This document shows, piece by piece, positions 40,948-48,558 of a stretch of 64,000 bases of DNA. How positions within the stretch are numbered: the stretch's first letter is position 1; each line of letters opens with the position of its first letter. The stretch lies in contig NZ_WLZY01000008.1 of NCBI RefSeq assembly GCF_010122465.1, positions 62,001-126,000 on the forward strand, given 5' to 3'. The position numbers were made by a program, and so were the translations under genes. The notes under the pieces were generated by a model. That model saw only the letters and a list, made by a program, of their open reading frames with translations, was not told the DNA's origin and searched no databases. This DNA is from Phytoactinopolyspora mesophila (GTDB taxonomy: Bacteria > Actinomycetota > Actinomycetes > Jiangellales > Jiangellaceae).

Positions 40948-40999
40948 CCAACCGCCCCACCCGGAGCCAGCACAGGCAGAGACCTCGGTCTCTGCCTTT
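40914..40999 (+). promoter_or_regulatory. transcription attenuator of the DAHP synthase gene
   Basis: The terminator is an 11-bp perfect stem (40974-40984 with 40987-40997) with a minimal loop and a short T run. Upstream, GGCTCCGGGT (40914-40923) can pair either with GGAGCC just after it (40924-40929) or, over 10 bp, with ACCCGGAGCC (40959-40968). That gives alternative structures next to the terminator. The first strand lies inside the leader peptide just after its aromatic codons, where a stalled ribosome would mask it. Confidence 0.72.
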
Positions 41000-41077
41000 C
41001 GTCGTTAGAGACGGGCCGGCCCGGGTTTGACTTCGCGGGCCTCCTGTCCCCCGATCAGGATTGGAAACTCCCGCGAC

Positions 41078-42163
41078 ATGTCTGAAACCCATCCGCTCCC
41101 GCAGCCGTCGCCCACCGGTGATCTCCGCATCACGGGGCTGCAGCCGCTGCTACCGCCCCGTGAACTCCTCGCCGAACTCCCACTCGGCGACCACCATGCC
41201 GACCTGGTGCGACGGACCCGGGCCGAGGTCCGCGAGATCATCTCCGGCCAGGACGACCGCCTGCTGGTCGTGGTCGGCCCGTGCTCGGTGCACGACCCCG
41301 AGGCAGCCCTCGACTACGCCCGCCGGCTGGCACCCGTGGCCCAGCATCTCGACGACGATCTCCGCATCGTCATGCGGGTGTACTTCGAGAAGCCCCGCAC
41401 CACTGTGGGCTGGAAGGGGTTGATCAACGATCCCGGGCTGGACGGCACCTTCGACGTTCAGCGCGGCCTGCGACTCGCCCGCACTCTGCTGTTCGACGTG
41501 CTCGATGCCGGGCTTCCGGTCGGATGCGAGTTCCTCGAGCCGATCAGCCCGCAATACATCGCCGACACCGTCTCGTGGGGAGCTATCGGGGCCCGCACTC
41601 CGGAGAGCCAGGTGCATCGCCAGCTCGCCTCCGGGCTCTCGATGCCGGTCGGATTCAAGAACGCCACCAGCGGCGACGTCCAAGCCGCGATCGACGGCTG
41701 CATCACCGCGGCCAGCAGCCACGTCTTCTTCGGCATCGACGACGCCGGGACGGCCGCCGCGGTCTCCACCGCCGGCAACCCGGATTGCCACGTGATCCTG
41801 CGTGGCGGGCAAGGCGGCCCCAACTACGGTCCCACCGACGTCCGCGACGCGCTGGCCCTGCTCCACAAGGCGGAACTGCCGGAACGGCTGGTCCTCGACG
41901 CGAGCCACGGCAACAGCGGCAAGGACCACCTGCGCCAGGCCGTCGTCACCGCGGAGATCGCCGAGCAGATCGCCACCGGCCAGACCGGCATCGCGGGGAT
42001 CATGCTCGAGAGCTTCCTCGTGGCCGGTCGCCAGGATCTCGGCTCTGAGCCGTTGACCTACGGCCAGAGCATCACCGACTCGTGTATGGACTGGACCACC
42101 ACGCAAGGGCTGCTCACAGATCTGGCCGCAGCGGTCCGGACGCGGCGCGCAACCTCAGCCTGA
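41078..42163 (+). CDS. 3-deoxy-7-phosphoheptulonate synthase, class I (AroFGH type)
   Basis: This 361-residue enzyme condenses erythrose 4-phosphate and phosphoenolpyruvate, the first shikimate step. Class I signatures are VVVGPCSVHDPEAALDYARRL (about 72-92), MRVYFEKPRTTVGWKGLINDPGLDGTFD, GCEFLEPISPQYIADTVSWGAIGARTPESQVHRQLASGLSMPVGFKNATSGD, DASHGNSGKD and MLESFL. Many actinomycetes rely on the unrelated class II enzyme. ATG 41078 gives the usual N-terminus. Control by an aromatic leader/attenuator is visible upstream. Confidence 0.95.
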   Translation: MSETHPLPQPSPTGDLRITGLQPLLPPRELLAELPLGDHHADLVRRTRAEVREIISGQDDRLLVVVGPCSVHDPEAALDYARRLAPVAQHLDDDLRIVMRVYFEKPRTTVGWKGLINDPGLDGTFDVQRGLRLARTLLFDVLDAGLPVGCEFLEPISPQYIADTVSWGAIGARTPESQVHRQLASGLSMPVGFKNATSGDVQAAIDGCITAASSHVFFGIDDAGTAAAVSTAGNPDCHVILRGGQGGPNYGPTDVRDALALLHKAELPERLVLDASHGNSGKDHLRQAVVTAEIAEQIATGQTGIAGIMLESFLVAGRQDLGSEPLTYGQSITDSCMDWTTTQGLLTDLAAAVRTRRATSA

Positions 42164-42258
42164 CCCGGTATGCCCTGATCGGCCACGGGCCGAGGACTAC
42201 CATGGTGCTGTCTCGAACTACCGCCCGAGGCCGCCCAACTTTCGCCGGAGGCTGCCAC

Positions 42259-43713
42259 ATGTCGATCGACCCCGAGCAGCCGATCCCGTTGTACTTCCAG
42301 CTCAAAACGCTGTTGCTGCAGGCGATGATCCGGGGCGACTACGGTCCCGGAGATCGCCTGCCCACCGAGCACGAGCTGTGTGAGCGCTACGGGCTGAGCC
42401 GTACGCCGGTCGGCCGGGCGCTGTCCGAACTCGCCGAAGAAGGCGTCATACTGCGGCACCGCCGGCGTGGCACGTTCGTCAATCCGCACTGGGCACCGCG
42501 GCGCGGCACCGAGCTGCGCATCGTGGTGCCGGCCGAGGGGCCCTGGGAGGGCCTCATCCACAAAACGGCCCCGGACGATCTGGCCATCAGCGTCGTCGCG
42601 GTGCCGCGCTCGGATCTCTACCACACGTTGACGCACGCGGTCGCTGAAGGACAGGCGCCTGACCTCGCCGTGCTGGACTCGGTGTGGATGCCGGAGTTCG
42701 CCGCGTCCGGGTTCCTGCATCCACTCGAAGACCTCGACGAGACCTGGATCCGTGCGGAGTTCGAGACCGACTTCCTGCCCCCGCTGATCACCGCCAACCG
42801 TTACCAGGGCGGCACATACGCGGTCTCGCTCAGCGCTGACGTGGCCGGGCTGTGGTACCGGCGCAACGAACTGCAGCGGCTGGACCTCGAGCCGCCGGAA
42901 ACCTGGGCGGATCTGAGCGCCGTGGGACACGCGCTGCTCGGGGACGGCATTACCCATCCGCTGGCGCTGCCAGGAGGCTCCAAGGGAGCGGAGACCACCA
43001 CGTACTGCCTGCTCGCCTTCCTCGCTTCCAATGGTGTCGAGGTCCTCGGCCCCGGCGCGGTCACGCTGGGCCAGCCCCGTACCGTTCAGGCACTCACGTT
43101 CCTCCGCCAGCTCGTAGAGGAGGAGTTGCTCCCGGCCGAGGCCGTCGGCTACGAGTGGAATCGTCCGATCCGGCTGTTGGCACGCGGCCAGGCCGGCATC
43201 AGCTTCGGCGGCAGCTACGAGGCCCGGGCGCTGGCCGAGAAGATGGACGTCGAACTGGGTGAGCTCGCCGATCACGTCGGATTCATCCCGATCCCACGCG
43301 GCCCCGAGGGTGGCGCACCGGCCAGCCTCGCAGGCACTATGGTGTGCGGCATCTTCCGGCAAGCGGCTCATCCGCTACTCGCCTGGCGGCTGCTCCGCCA
43401 CCTGACGGCCCCAGAGCCACTGGCCGCTATCGGCACGGCCACCGGCCGGATCCCACCCAGGCGCTCGGCGATCGAACTCATCGACGACGACCCATTGCTG
43501 GACACCGCCGTGGGTGTACTCGAGAAGGCCGTCATCCGCCCCCGCACACCTGTCTACCCACGGGTGACGGCACAGCTGCAGAGCATGCTGGAAGCCAGCC
43601 TGCTCGGCCAGCTGTCCCCTGCTCAAGCTGCGAGCCGCGCGGCGGAACTCATCTCGGCGATCACCGGGCTGCCCCTGTCCGACACCCTGGTCGACGCGTC
43701 GCATTCGGGGTAA
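42259..43713 (+). CDS. GntR winged helix fused to a family-1 extracellular solute-binding domain
   Basis: This 484-residue fusion has a GntR-type DNA-binding domain at residues 1-75 (IPLYFQLKTLLLQAMIRGDYGPGDRLPTEHELCERYGLSRTPVGRALSELAEEGVILRHRRRGTFVN). From about 85 to the end it is a maltose-binding-like SBP fold (AEGQAPDLAVLDSVWMPEFAASGFLHPLEDL, YAVSLSADVAGLWYRRNEL, GLPLSDTLVDAS at the end). There is no signal peptide, so it should be a cytoplasmic, sugar-sensing regulator. GGAGG precedes ATG 42259. It stands alone; the nearest transporter is 3 kb downstream. The ligand is unknown. Confidence 0.85.
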   Translation: MSIDPEQPIPLYFQLKTLLLQAMIRGDYGPGDRLPTEHELCERYGLSRTPVGRALSELAEEGVILRHRRRGTFVNPHWAPRRGTELRIVVPAEGPWEGLIHKTAPDDLAISVVAVPRSDLYHTLTHAVAEGQAPDLAVLDSVWMPEFAASGFLHPLEDLDETWIRAEFETDFLPPLITANRYQGGTYAVSLSADVAGLWYRRNELQRLDLEPPETWADLSAVGHALLGDGITHPLALPGGSKGAETTTYCLLAFLASNGVEVLGPGAVTLGQPRTVQALTFLRQLVEEELLPAEAVGYEWNRPIRLLARGQAGISFGGSYEARALAEKMDVELGELADHVGFIPIPRGPEGGAPASLAGTMVCGIFRQAAHPLLAWRLLRHLTAPEPLAAIGTATGRIPPRRSAIELIDDDPLLDTAVGVLEKAVIRPRTPVYPRVTAQLQSMLEASLLGQLSPAQAASRAAELISAITGLPLSDTLVDASHSG

Positions 43714-43733
43714 TCCGCCCCGCCCGGTGGTGC

Positions 43734-44666
43734 TCAGTGGGTCGTGAGGACGACCTTCCCCCTGACGTGCCCGCGCTCCACCTCTCGGTGTGCGGCTACG
43801 GCATCCGTCAACGGGAAAGCAGCGTGAATGTGGACCCGCAGCCGTCCCTGTTCGTAGAGATCGACCAGCTTGCCCAGCCGTTCGGCGGATCTCTGCGTGC
43901 CCAGGACGCGGACTTCCATCTGCTCAGCGAGCTCTTGCCCGGCTATGGTCCCGGCGCGGCCCGGATCGGTGACGAGATCCGCCGACGCGCGCATCGCCTC
44001 CTCGGTCCCCACAGCATCGAGCGCGGCGTCGACACCCGCCGGGGCGGCCTCGCGCACCCGGGCGACGAGTCCTGGGCCGTACTCCACGGGAACGGCTCCC
44101 AGCTCACGCAGGTAGCCGTGGTTACGAGGACTGGCCGTCCCGATCACGCTCGCACCCCACGCCCGAGCGATCTGAACCGCCGCGGTACCCACCCCTCCGG
44201 CGGCCGCATGAATGAGCACGGTCTCGCCCGCACTCACATGCAGGGCCTCGAGCGACGTATGGGCCGTCTGGCCGGAGGCGCCGAGCGCACCTGCCTCTTC
44301 CCAGGACATTGCCGACGGCTTACGCACCAGGGCCGCAACGCGGGCAACCGCGTGGTCCGCGTGGGCGGCTCCAACTGCCCAGCCGATGACCTCGTCGCCC
44401 ACCGCGAACTCCGTGACGTCGTCACCGAGTTCTTCGACCACACCGGCGAACTCCGAGCCGCCACCCTGCGGGAACCTTGCCGGAGCCCAGTCGGCGGTGT
44501 CCCCTCGGCGGAGCTTCACATCGAACGGCTGAACACCGGCCGCCCGCACCCGGACCCGCACCTGGCCTGGCCCCGGCCGCGCAAGCTCGACGTCGACGAT
44601 GTCGAGCACCGCTGCTTCACCGTACCTGTCGAACGTCACCGCACGGCTTCGCACCCGTTCGCTCAT
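43734..44666 (-). CDS. NADP-dependent MDR oxidoreductase (quinone-reductase-like)
   Basis: This 310-residue medium-chain dehydrogenase lacks zinc-ligand motifs. SRAVTFDRYGEAAVLDIVDVELARPGPGQVRVRVRAAGVQPFDVKLRRG begins the GroES-like half; VLIHAAAGGVGTAAVQIARAWGASVIGTASPRNHGYL (about 148-184) is the NADP fold; HREVERGHVRGKVVLTTH ends it. I prefer ATG 44666, with GGAGG 11 nt upstream, over GTG 44678. It is a distinct relative of the enzyme at 4.7 kb and is divergent from the MpaB-like gene. Confidence 0.85.
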   Translation of the reverse strand: MSERVRSRAVTFDRYGEAAVLDIVDVELARPGPGQVRVRVRAAGVQPFDVKLRRGDTADWAPARFPQGGGSEFAGVVEELGDDVTEFAVGDEVIGWAVGAAHADHAVARVAALVRKPSAMSWEEAGALGASGQTAHTSLEALHVSAGETVLIHAAAGGVGTAAVQIARAWGASVIGTASPRNHGYLRELGAVPVEYGPGLVARVREAAPAGVDAALDAVGTEEAMRASADLVTDPGRAGTIAGQELAEQMEVRVLGTQRSAERLGKLVDLYEQGRLRVHIHAAFPLTDAVAAHREVERGHVRGKVVLTTH

Positions 44667-44740
44667 TGCCGACGCCACCTCCGGCTGCCCCGCCCACCAG
44701 CACGCTCGCGACGACGGCGGACGGAGGCGGGCATGTCATC

Positions 44741-45604
44741 ATGATTGGTATGGATCATTCCGAGGCCGACCTCGGACTGTTCGGTCCGGACAGTATCAGC
44801 TGGCGGGTCCACCGCGAGCCGGTCCTCTGGGTGGCCGGCGTACGCGCCCTCTACCTTCAAGCGTTGCATCCACGGGCGGTGCAGGGCGTCGTTCAGAACA
44901 CCGATTACCGGCAGGGCAACTGGGCACGGTTCATGCGCACGGCGGAATACGTCGCCACCGTCGTCTTCGGAACCACACATGACGCTCAACGGGCAGGCGC
45001 CCGGGTCCGCAAGCTGCATGACCGGCTGCGCGCTACCGACCCCGCCACCGGCGAGGAGTACCGCATCGACGAACCTGAACTGCTGCGCTGGGTTCACGTA
45101 TGCGAGGTCGACTCGTTCGTCACCACCGCCCGACGGGCCGGGGTCCGGCTCAGCGATGACGACGTCGACCGCTACTACGGCGAACAGGTGCGGGCGGGCG
45201 AGCTGATCGGGCTCGACCCCGCGACGATCCCGGACTCGGCGGAGGCCGTCGCCGAGTACTTCCAGAACATCCGGCCCGAACTCGCGCTGACCCCCGCCGC
45301 CCGCGACGTCGCCCGGTTCCTGGCGCTGCCACCGATGCCGCGGAGGTACGGATGGACCGTCGGCCGGCCTGCCTGGCTGATGGTGGCCGGGTCGGCGTTC
45401 ACGCTACTACCCCGCTGGGCCCGTCGGCTCTACCGGATGCCGGGTGTTCCGGTCACTGATGTCGCCGCGACGGTGAACGTACGCTGGCTTCGGACCCTCG
45501 CCCGTCTGCTGCCGGTCGCGGAAGGCCCTATTTACCGCGACGCGATGCGACGAGTCGAGCAGGCAGCGGCTGCGCCGGACGGCCGGCCGAGCCGGTCTCA
45601 GTGA
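44741..45604 (+). CDS. oxygenase MpaB / DUF2236 family protein
   Basis: This 287-residue protein has the family motif region LGLFGPDSISWRVHREPVLWVAGVRALYLQALHPRAVQGVVQNTDY (about 10-55), with the conserved histidine of latex-clearing/MpaB-type b-heme oxygenases. The second part, PELLRWVHVCEVDSFVTTARRAG (about 112-134), contains another conserved His, and a basic helical C-terminus follows. Members include rubber oxygenase Lcp and MpaB; most actinobacterial copies have no known substrate. The start is either ATG 44741 or ATG 44750. Its TGA lies inside a palindrome shared with the next gene. Confidence 0.85.
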   Translation: MIGMDHSEADLGLFGPDSISWRVHREPVLWVAGVRALYLQALHPRAVQGVVQNTDYRQGNWARFMRTAEYVATVVFGTTHDAQRAGARVRKLHDRLRATDPATGEEYRIDEPELLRWVHVCEVDSFVTTARRAGVRLSDDDVDRYYGEQVRAGELIGLDPATIPDSAEAVAEYFQNIRPELALTPAARDVARFLALPPMPRRYGWTVGRPAWLMVAGSAFTLLPRWARRLYRMPGVPVTDVAATVNVRWLRTLARLLPVAEGPIYRDAMRRVEQAAAAPDGRPSRSQ

Positions 45605-45628
45605 CGCCACGAGACCGCGTGGCGTCAC
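45601..45628. terminator. bidirectional palindrome holding both stop codons
   Basis: GTGACGCCACG (45601-45611) is exactly complementary to 45618-45628 across a 6-nt loop. The MpaB-like gene stop (45602-45604) and the stop of the opposing small gene (45625-45627) occupy symmetrical positions within the arms. Confidence 0.75.
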
Positions 45629-45885
45629 CGATTCTTGGGGGTATCCTCTTGCTCGGGCTCGTCGATCCACACCAGGTCGGTCGTGCCGCTGTGCCCGTGG
45701 ACCTGGATGACTTGCTCTGGTGAGTCGTAGACCGTAACCGACGATATGTCGCTGCAGCACCATGCCAATGTGGTGCGCCCCGTTGGATACACCGTGCCGT
45801 ATGCGACGAGGCCGACCCCGGACACACCGGTGGCATCCTCGTGACGCTGCAATGCGAACCGCCGGGGCAAGCGGTGTGAGGTCAT
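45625..45885 (-). CDS. small conserved-type actinobacterial protein, function unknown
   Basis: This 86-residue protein reads HRLPRRFALQRHEDATGVSGVGLVAYGTVYPTGRTTLAWCCSDISSVTVYDSPEQVIQVHGHSGTTDLVWIDEPEQED. The pattern of an FxLxRHxDxTGVSGxGxVAxG opening, a beta-rich core and IHGHxGxT-VWxD resembles short proteins often found in actinobacteria and their phages, with no known role. The ATG at 45885 follows GGAG and overlaps the stop of the small gene before it (ATGA), so the two are translated together. Confidence 0.7.
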   Translation of the reverse strand: MTSHRLPRRFALQRHEDATGVSGVGLVAYGTVYPTGRTTLAWCCSDISSVTVYDSPEQVIQVHGHSGTTDLVWIDEPEQEDTPKNR

Positions 45886-46055
45886 TCGACCCACTCCGAC
45901 GCGAGTGAGTCGGCGGTCCAGGCTGGGTCATCCATGTGGGTGCCTCCAGGACCGATCTGGACGATGCGGTTCCCATCACGCTCGATTGGCCGCACCAGCC
46001 AGCTGTGGTTTTGTGCGTTCCAGGTCAACACGTACTCCGTGTCCCGGCGCAACAT
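45882..46055 (-). CDS. small hypothetical protein, upstream partner of the 86-residue protein
   Basis: This 57-residue frame begins MLRRDTEYVLTWNAQNHSWLVRPIERDG and ends DSLASEWVE, overlapping the next start by ATGA. A GAAGGA ribosome-binding site lies 7 nt before ATG 46055. The composition is a mixed, soluble small domain with no family recognised. Coupling to the next gene and a good ribosome-binding site argue it is real. It is below common length cut-offs. Confidence 0.6.
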   Translation of the reverse strand: MLRRDTEYVLTWNAQNHSWLVRPIERDGNRIVQIGPGGTHMDDPAWTADSLASEWVE

Positions 46056-46113
46056 GGCCGTCCTTCCCCGTCGTGGCCGGTCTCAGCGGCCACGCACCGA
46101 TTCCACTGGTCCC

Positions 46114-46365
46114 ATGCATATCCGGTATCACCCGCCGTCGGCTCTCGCCTGGGTGCGATGCCCGGGCGACCCGGCGCAATGGGATTCCGCCGACTCGATC
46201 ATCTACCTGAACCGTCGCTTCCGCAACGCGTACGAGATGTACGTCACGCGTTTGACCAGGCTAGATGCCGAGAACGGGGTTGCTCAGCCCAAAACTTTGT
46301 CCGTTCGGCCTCAGGGCGATCAACCGAACGGACGACAATCCGCACATCGCGCGCCAGTCGGATGA
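46114..46365 (+). CDS. doubtful hypothetical protein
   Basis: This is an 83-residue frame. The first half (HIRYHPPSALAWVRCPGDPAQWDSADSIIYLNRRFRNAYEMYVTRLTRLD) has G/C-rich third positions like real genes; the second half does not. There is no good ribosome-binding site and no recognised family. It could be a short gene, a degraded remnant, or chance. Confidence 0.25.
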   Translation: MHIRYHPPSALAWVRCPGDPAQWDSADSIIYLNRRFRNAYEMYVTRLTRLDAENGVAQPKTLSVRPQGDQPNGRQSAHRAPVG

Positions 46366-46421
46366 TCTTGGACGAAATGGATCACTGCAGAGATGCTGCC
46401 GGCAGCTCAGGACTGACCCGC

Positions 46422-46469
46422 TTGCGTCCTGCAGGGCGAGCGCCCAAGGCCTCGTCTTGCAGGACGCTA
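46422..46469. repeat. 48-bp palindromic repeat, family R2 copy 2
   Basis: TTGCGTCCTGC starts it and GCAGGACGCTA ends it; the exact arms are GCGTCCTGCA (46424-46433) and TGCAGGACGC (46458-46467). Length, both ends and the internal GCGAGCG match the copy at 16967-17014, while the centre differs. Here it stands free in a 300-bp intergenic gap upstream of the DasR-type promoter. Apart from these features the gap shows nothing else. Confidence 0.7.
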
Positions 46470-46563
46470 GCGCAGAGTCCGGGGCACCGCAGCCACGCTG
46501 CCGACCTTGCTGCGACAGCATTGCTGCTTGGTAACAGTTTCGACAATGCGCCCGGATGGTCCC

Positions 46564-46617
46564 TTGACCGAGAATAATTTTCTCGCTAGTTTCCGGTGAA
46601 TATTGGTCTACACCATT
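46564..46617 (+). promoter_or_regulatory. promoter with DasR/NagR-type operator (dre-like) for the ABC/NagZ operon
   Basis: TTGACC (46564-46569) and TAGTTT (46587-46592) are separated by 17 bp. ATTGGTCTACACCATT (46602-46617) begins about 10 bp after the -10, at the likely start site. Its TGGTCTACACCA core matches the dre operators of DasR, the GlcNAc-responsive GntR/HutC regulator of Streptomyces. The position predicts repression released by amino-sugar phosphates. Confidence 0.75.
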
Positions 46618-46663
46618 TTTTCGTGCCCCTTACCGGCCACACAGCTATCCCGGGAGCAGCACC

Positions 46664-48529
46664 ATGAAGGTTACGCGAATCACTGCCACCCTGGCGGCGT
46701 TCGCCCTTGCCCTCACCGCATGCGGCGGCGACGACGGCGACGACGCGCCGGGCGCTGACGACAACGGCAACGGCGCCGCCGAAGAAGGCGACGAACCGGA
46801 GGTTCAGCGCGGCGGGGCTTACACCACCATCATCACCGGCTTGCACGCCACGGCACCGCCCAACCCCTACAACCCCGACGGGAACTCGTTCGCCGGCTAC
46901 AACTCGGTGCGGCTGGCGTGGGTCAAGAACCACCCGACCAGCCCCACCGAGTTCTACCCGGGCCTGGCCTCGGAGTGGGAGGTGACCGACGACAACCTCG
47001 AGCTCACCGTCACTCTGCACCCGGACGCCACCTGGTCCGACGGCACCCCGGTGACCGCCGACGACGTGGTCGTCTCCTCGAACATCGCCTACACCAGGGG
47101 TTCCGGTGCCTTCATTCTCGACCCGGGGGCGGCTGGCGCCGCATCTGACATCGAGGTGATCGACGACAAGACGGTCCAGTTCACTCAAGACCCGGAAAAT
47201 CCGACCCGGGAGTTCGTCAACGGCATCATGAACATGATCATCGTGCCGGCGCACATCTACGGTGATTTGCTGCCGGACGACTTCGACGAACTACTCCAAG
47301 CCGCCCGCGGTGAGGACGACGCCGCCGACGACGCCCGCGAGGCGATCAGTGAGGCCGGCGAGGACGTCGTCTCGTTCGCACCCGAGGAAGACATCTCGGC
47401 CGGGCCGTACGTGCTGGAACGGATCAACCCCAGCGAGGCGCTGCTCGTCCGCAACGAACACTTCCACAACGATCACCTCGTCGCTCCTGACCAGGTCATC
47501 GCCCGCAACTACGACGGCAACGAGCAGGTCTGGGACTACCTCCAGGCCGGCGAGCTCGACTCGTCGCATTTCGTCGCGGTCCCCGAGGACGTCGTCCAGC
47601 AGATCGAGGCGCGCCCGGGCAACGAGGCCAGCAGGACGTACTCGCCGGTCGTGGCCGGCTTGGCGTTCAACCAGACGTACGAGCCGTTCGACGACATCAA
47701 CGTGCGCCGCGCCCTCGCCTACATCATCGACCGCGAGCAGATGGTCGCCGTCAGCACACCCGACGGCGGGACCGCGGCCACCACGACCTCCGGCATTCAC
47801 CAGGAAGTGGTCGGTGAGTGGATCGGCGACACCGTCGGTGATCTCGACCCGTACGCCGTCGACCTCGACCGAGCGGCCGAGGAGCTCGAAGCTGCCGGCC
47901 TGTCCGAGGAGAACGGCCGGTGGGTGCTCCCCGACGGAGACCCGTTCTCGGTGCCGATCCAGGTGCCCGGTGGCTTCTCCGACTGGATCGCCGCCGGTGA
48001 GAACATCGCCACCCAGCTGAACGAATTCGGCATCGACTCCGAGATCCGGACCTCGCCGGACTTCACCGTCTACCAGGAGGAGATGACCAACGGCGAGTAC
48101 CCGGTCGGGTTCTGGCTGATCGGTCTCGGCCCGTCCCCGTACAACATCTACCAGCGGCTCTACGGCTCGTCGAACGGCTGGGAGGTGCTGGCCGGGCGGC
48201 TCAGCTACAACGAGCCGGGTGAAAGCGGCAACTGGAAGGGTGGCCCGGAGACCTACGATGTCGAGGGCCACGGCGAGGTGAACCCTGGTGAGCTGGCGCA
48301 CGAGCTGCGCACCGCGGACGAGGAGCGCACCCACGAGATCATGACGATCCTGGCGCAGACCACCAACGAGCACCTGCCGGTGATCCAGATGTGGGACTAC
48401 GTCAACACCCAGTTCTCCAACACCGACCGGTTCATCACCGACCCGCCGGACGACGCCCGCCGCGTCACCGGGGTGACCAGCCTGGCCGGTATCTGGATCC
48501 AGCAGGGCTGGGTCACCGCGGTCAACTGA
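46664..48529 (+). CDS. ABC transporter family-5 substrate-binding lipoprotein
   Basis: This 621-residue lipoprotein has the signal and lipobox ALTACGG (Cys about 22), an Asp/Glu/Gly-rich linker, and a peptide/oligosaccharide-binding (DppA/OppA, SBP_bac_5) fold. Recognisable parts are LASEWEVTDDNLELTVTLHPDATWSDGTPVTADDVV (about 103-140), AFNQTYEPFDDINVRRALAYIIDREQMV and a tryptophan-rich C-terminal region. Family-5 proteins take peptides, nickel, or beta-linked oligosaccharides. A NagZ-like enzyme and a dre-like site in the same operon favour a GlcNAc-containing ligand such as chito-oligosaccharide or muropeptide. Confidence 0.9.
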   Translation: MKVTRITATLAAFALALTACGGDDGDDAPGADDNGNGAAEEGDEPEVQRGGAYTTIITGLHATAPPNPYNPDGNSFAGYNSVRLAWVKNHPTSPTEFYPGLASEWEVTDDNLELTVTLHPDATWSDGTPVTADDVVVSSNIAYTRGSGAFILDPGAAGAASDIEVIDDKTVQFTQDPENPTREFVNGIMNMIIVPAHIYGDLLPDDFDELLQAARGEDDAADDAREAISEAGEDVVSFAPEEDISAGPYVLERINPSEALLVRNEHFHNDHLVAPDQVIARNYDGNEQVWDYLQAGELDSSHFVAVPEDVVQQIEARPGNEASRTYSPVVAGLAFNQTYEPFDDINVRRALAYIIDREQMVAVSTPDGGTAATTTSGIHQEVVGEWIGDTVGDLDPYAVDLDRAAEELEAAGLSEENGRWVLPDGDPFSVPIQVPGGFSDWIAAGENIATQLNEFGIDSEIRTSPDFTVYQEEMTNGEYPVGFWLIGLGPSPYNIYQRLYGSSNGWEVLAGRLSYNEPGESGNWKGGPETYDVEGHGEVNPGELAHELRTADEERTHEIMTILAQTTNEHLPVIQMWDYVNTQFSNTDRFITDPPDDARRVTGVTSLAGIWIQQGWVTAVN

Positions 48530-48558
48530 TCATTCGACGAAGACGGATACCAGTCACT

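Noticed and set aside
47291-48373. 360-codon open frame opposite the family-5 SBP gene
   Set aside because: It is a shadow of a well-supported gene. Its composition is Val/Asp/Gly/Arg repeats without domain character.
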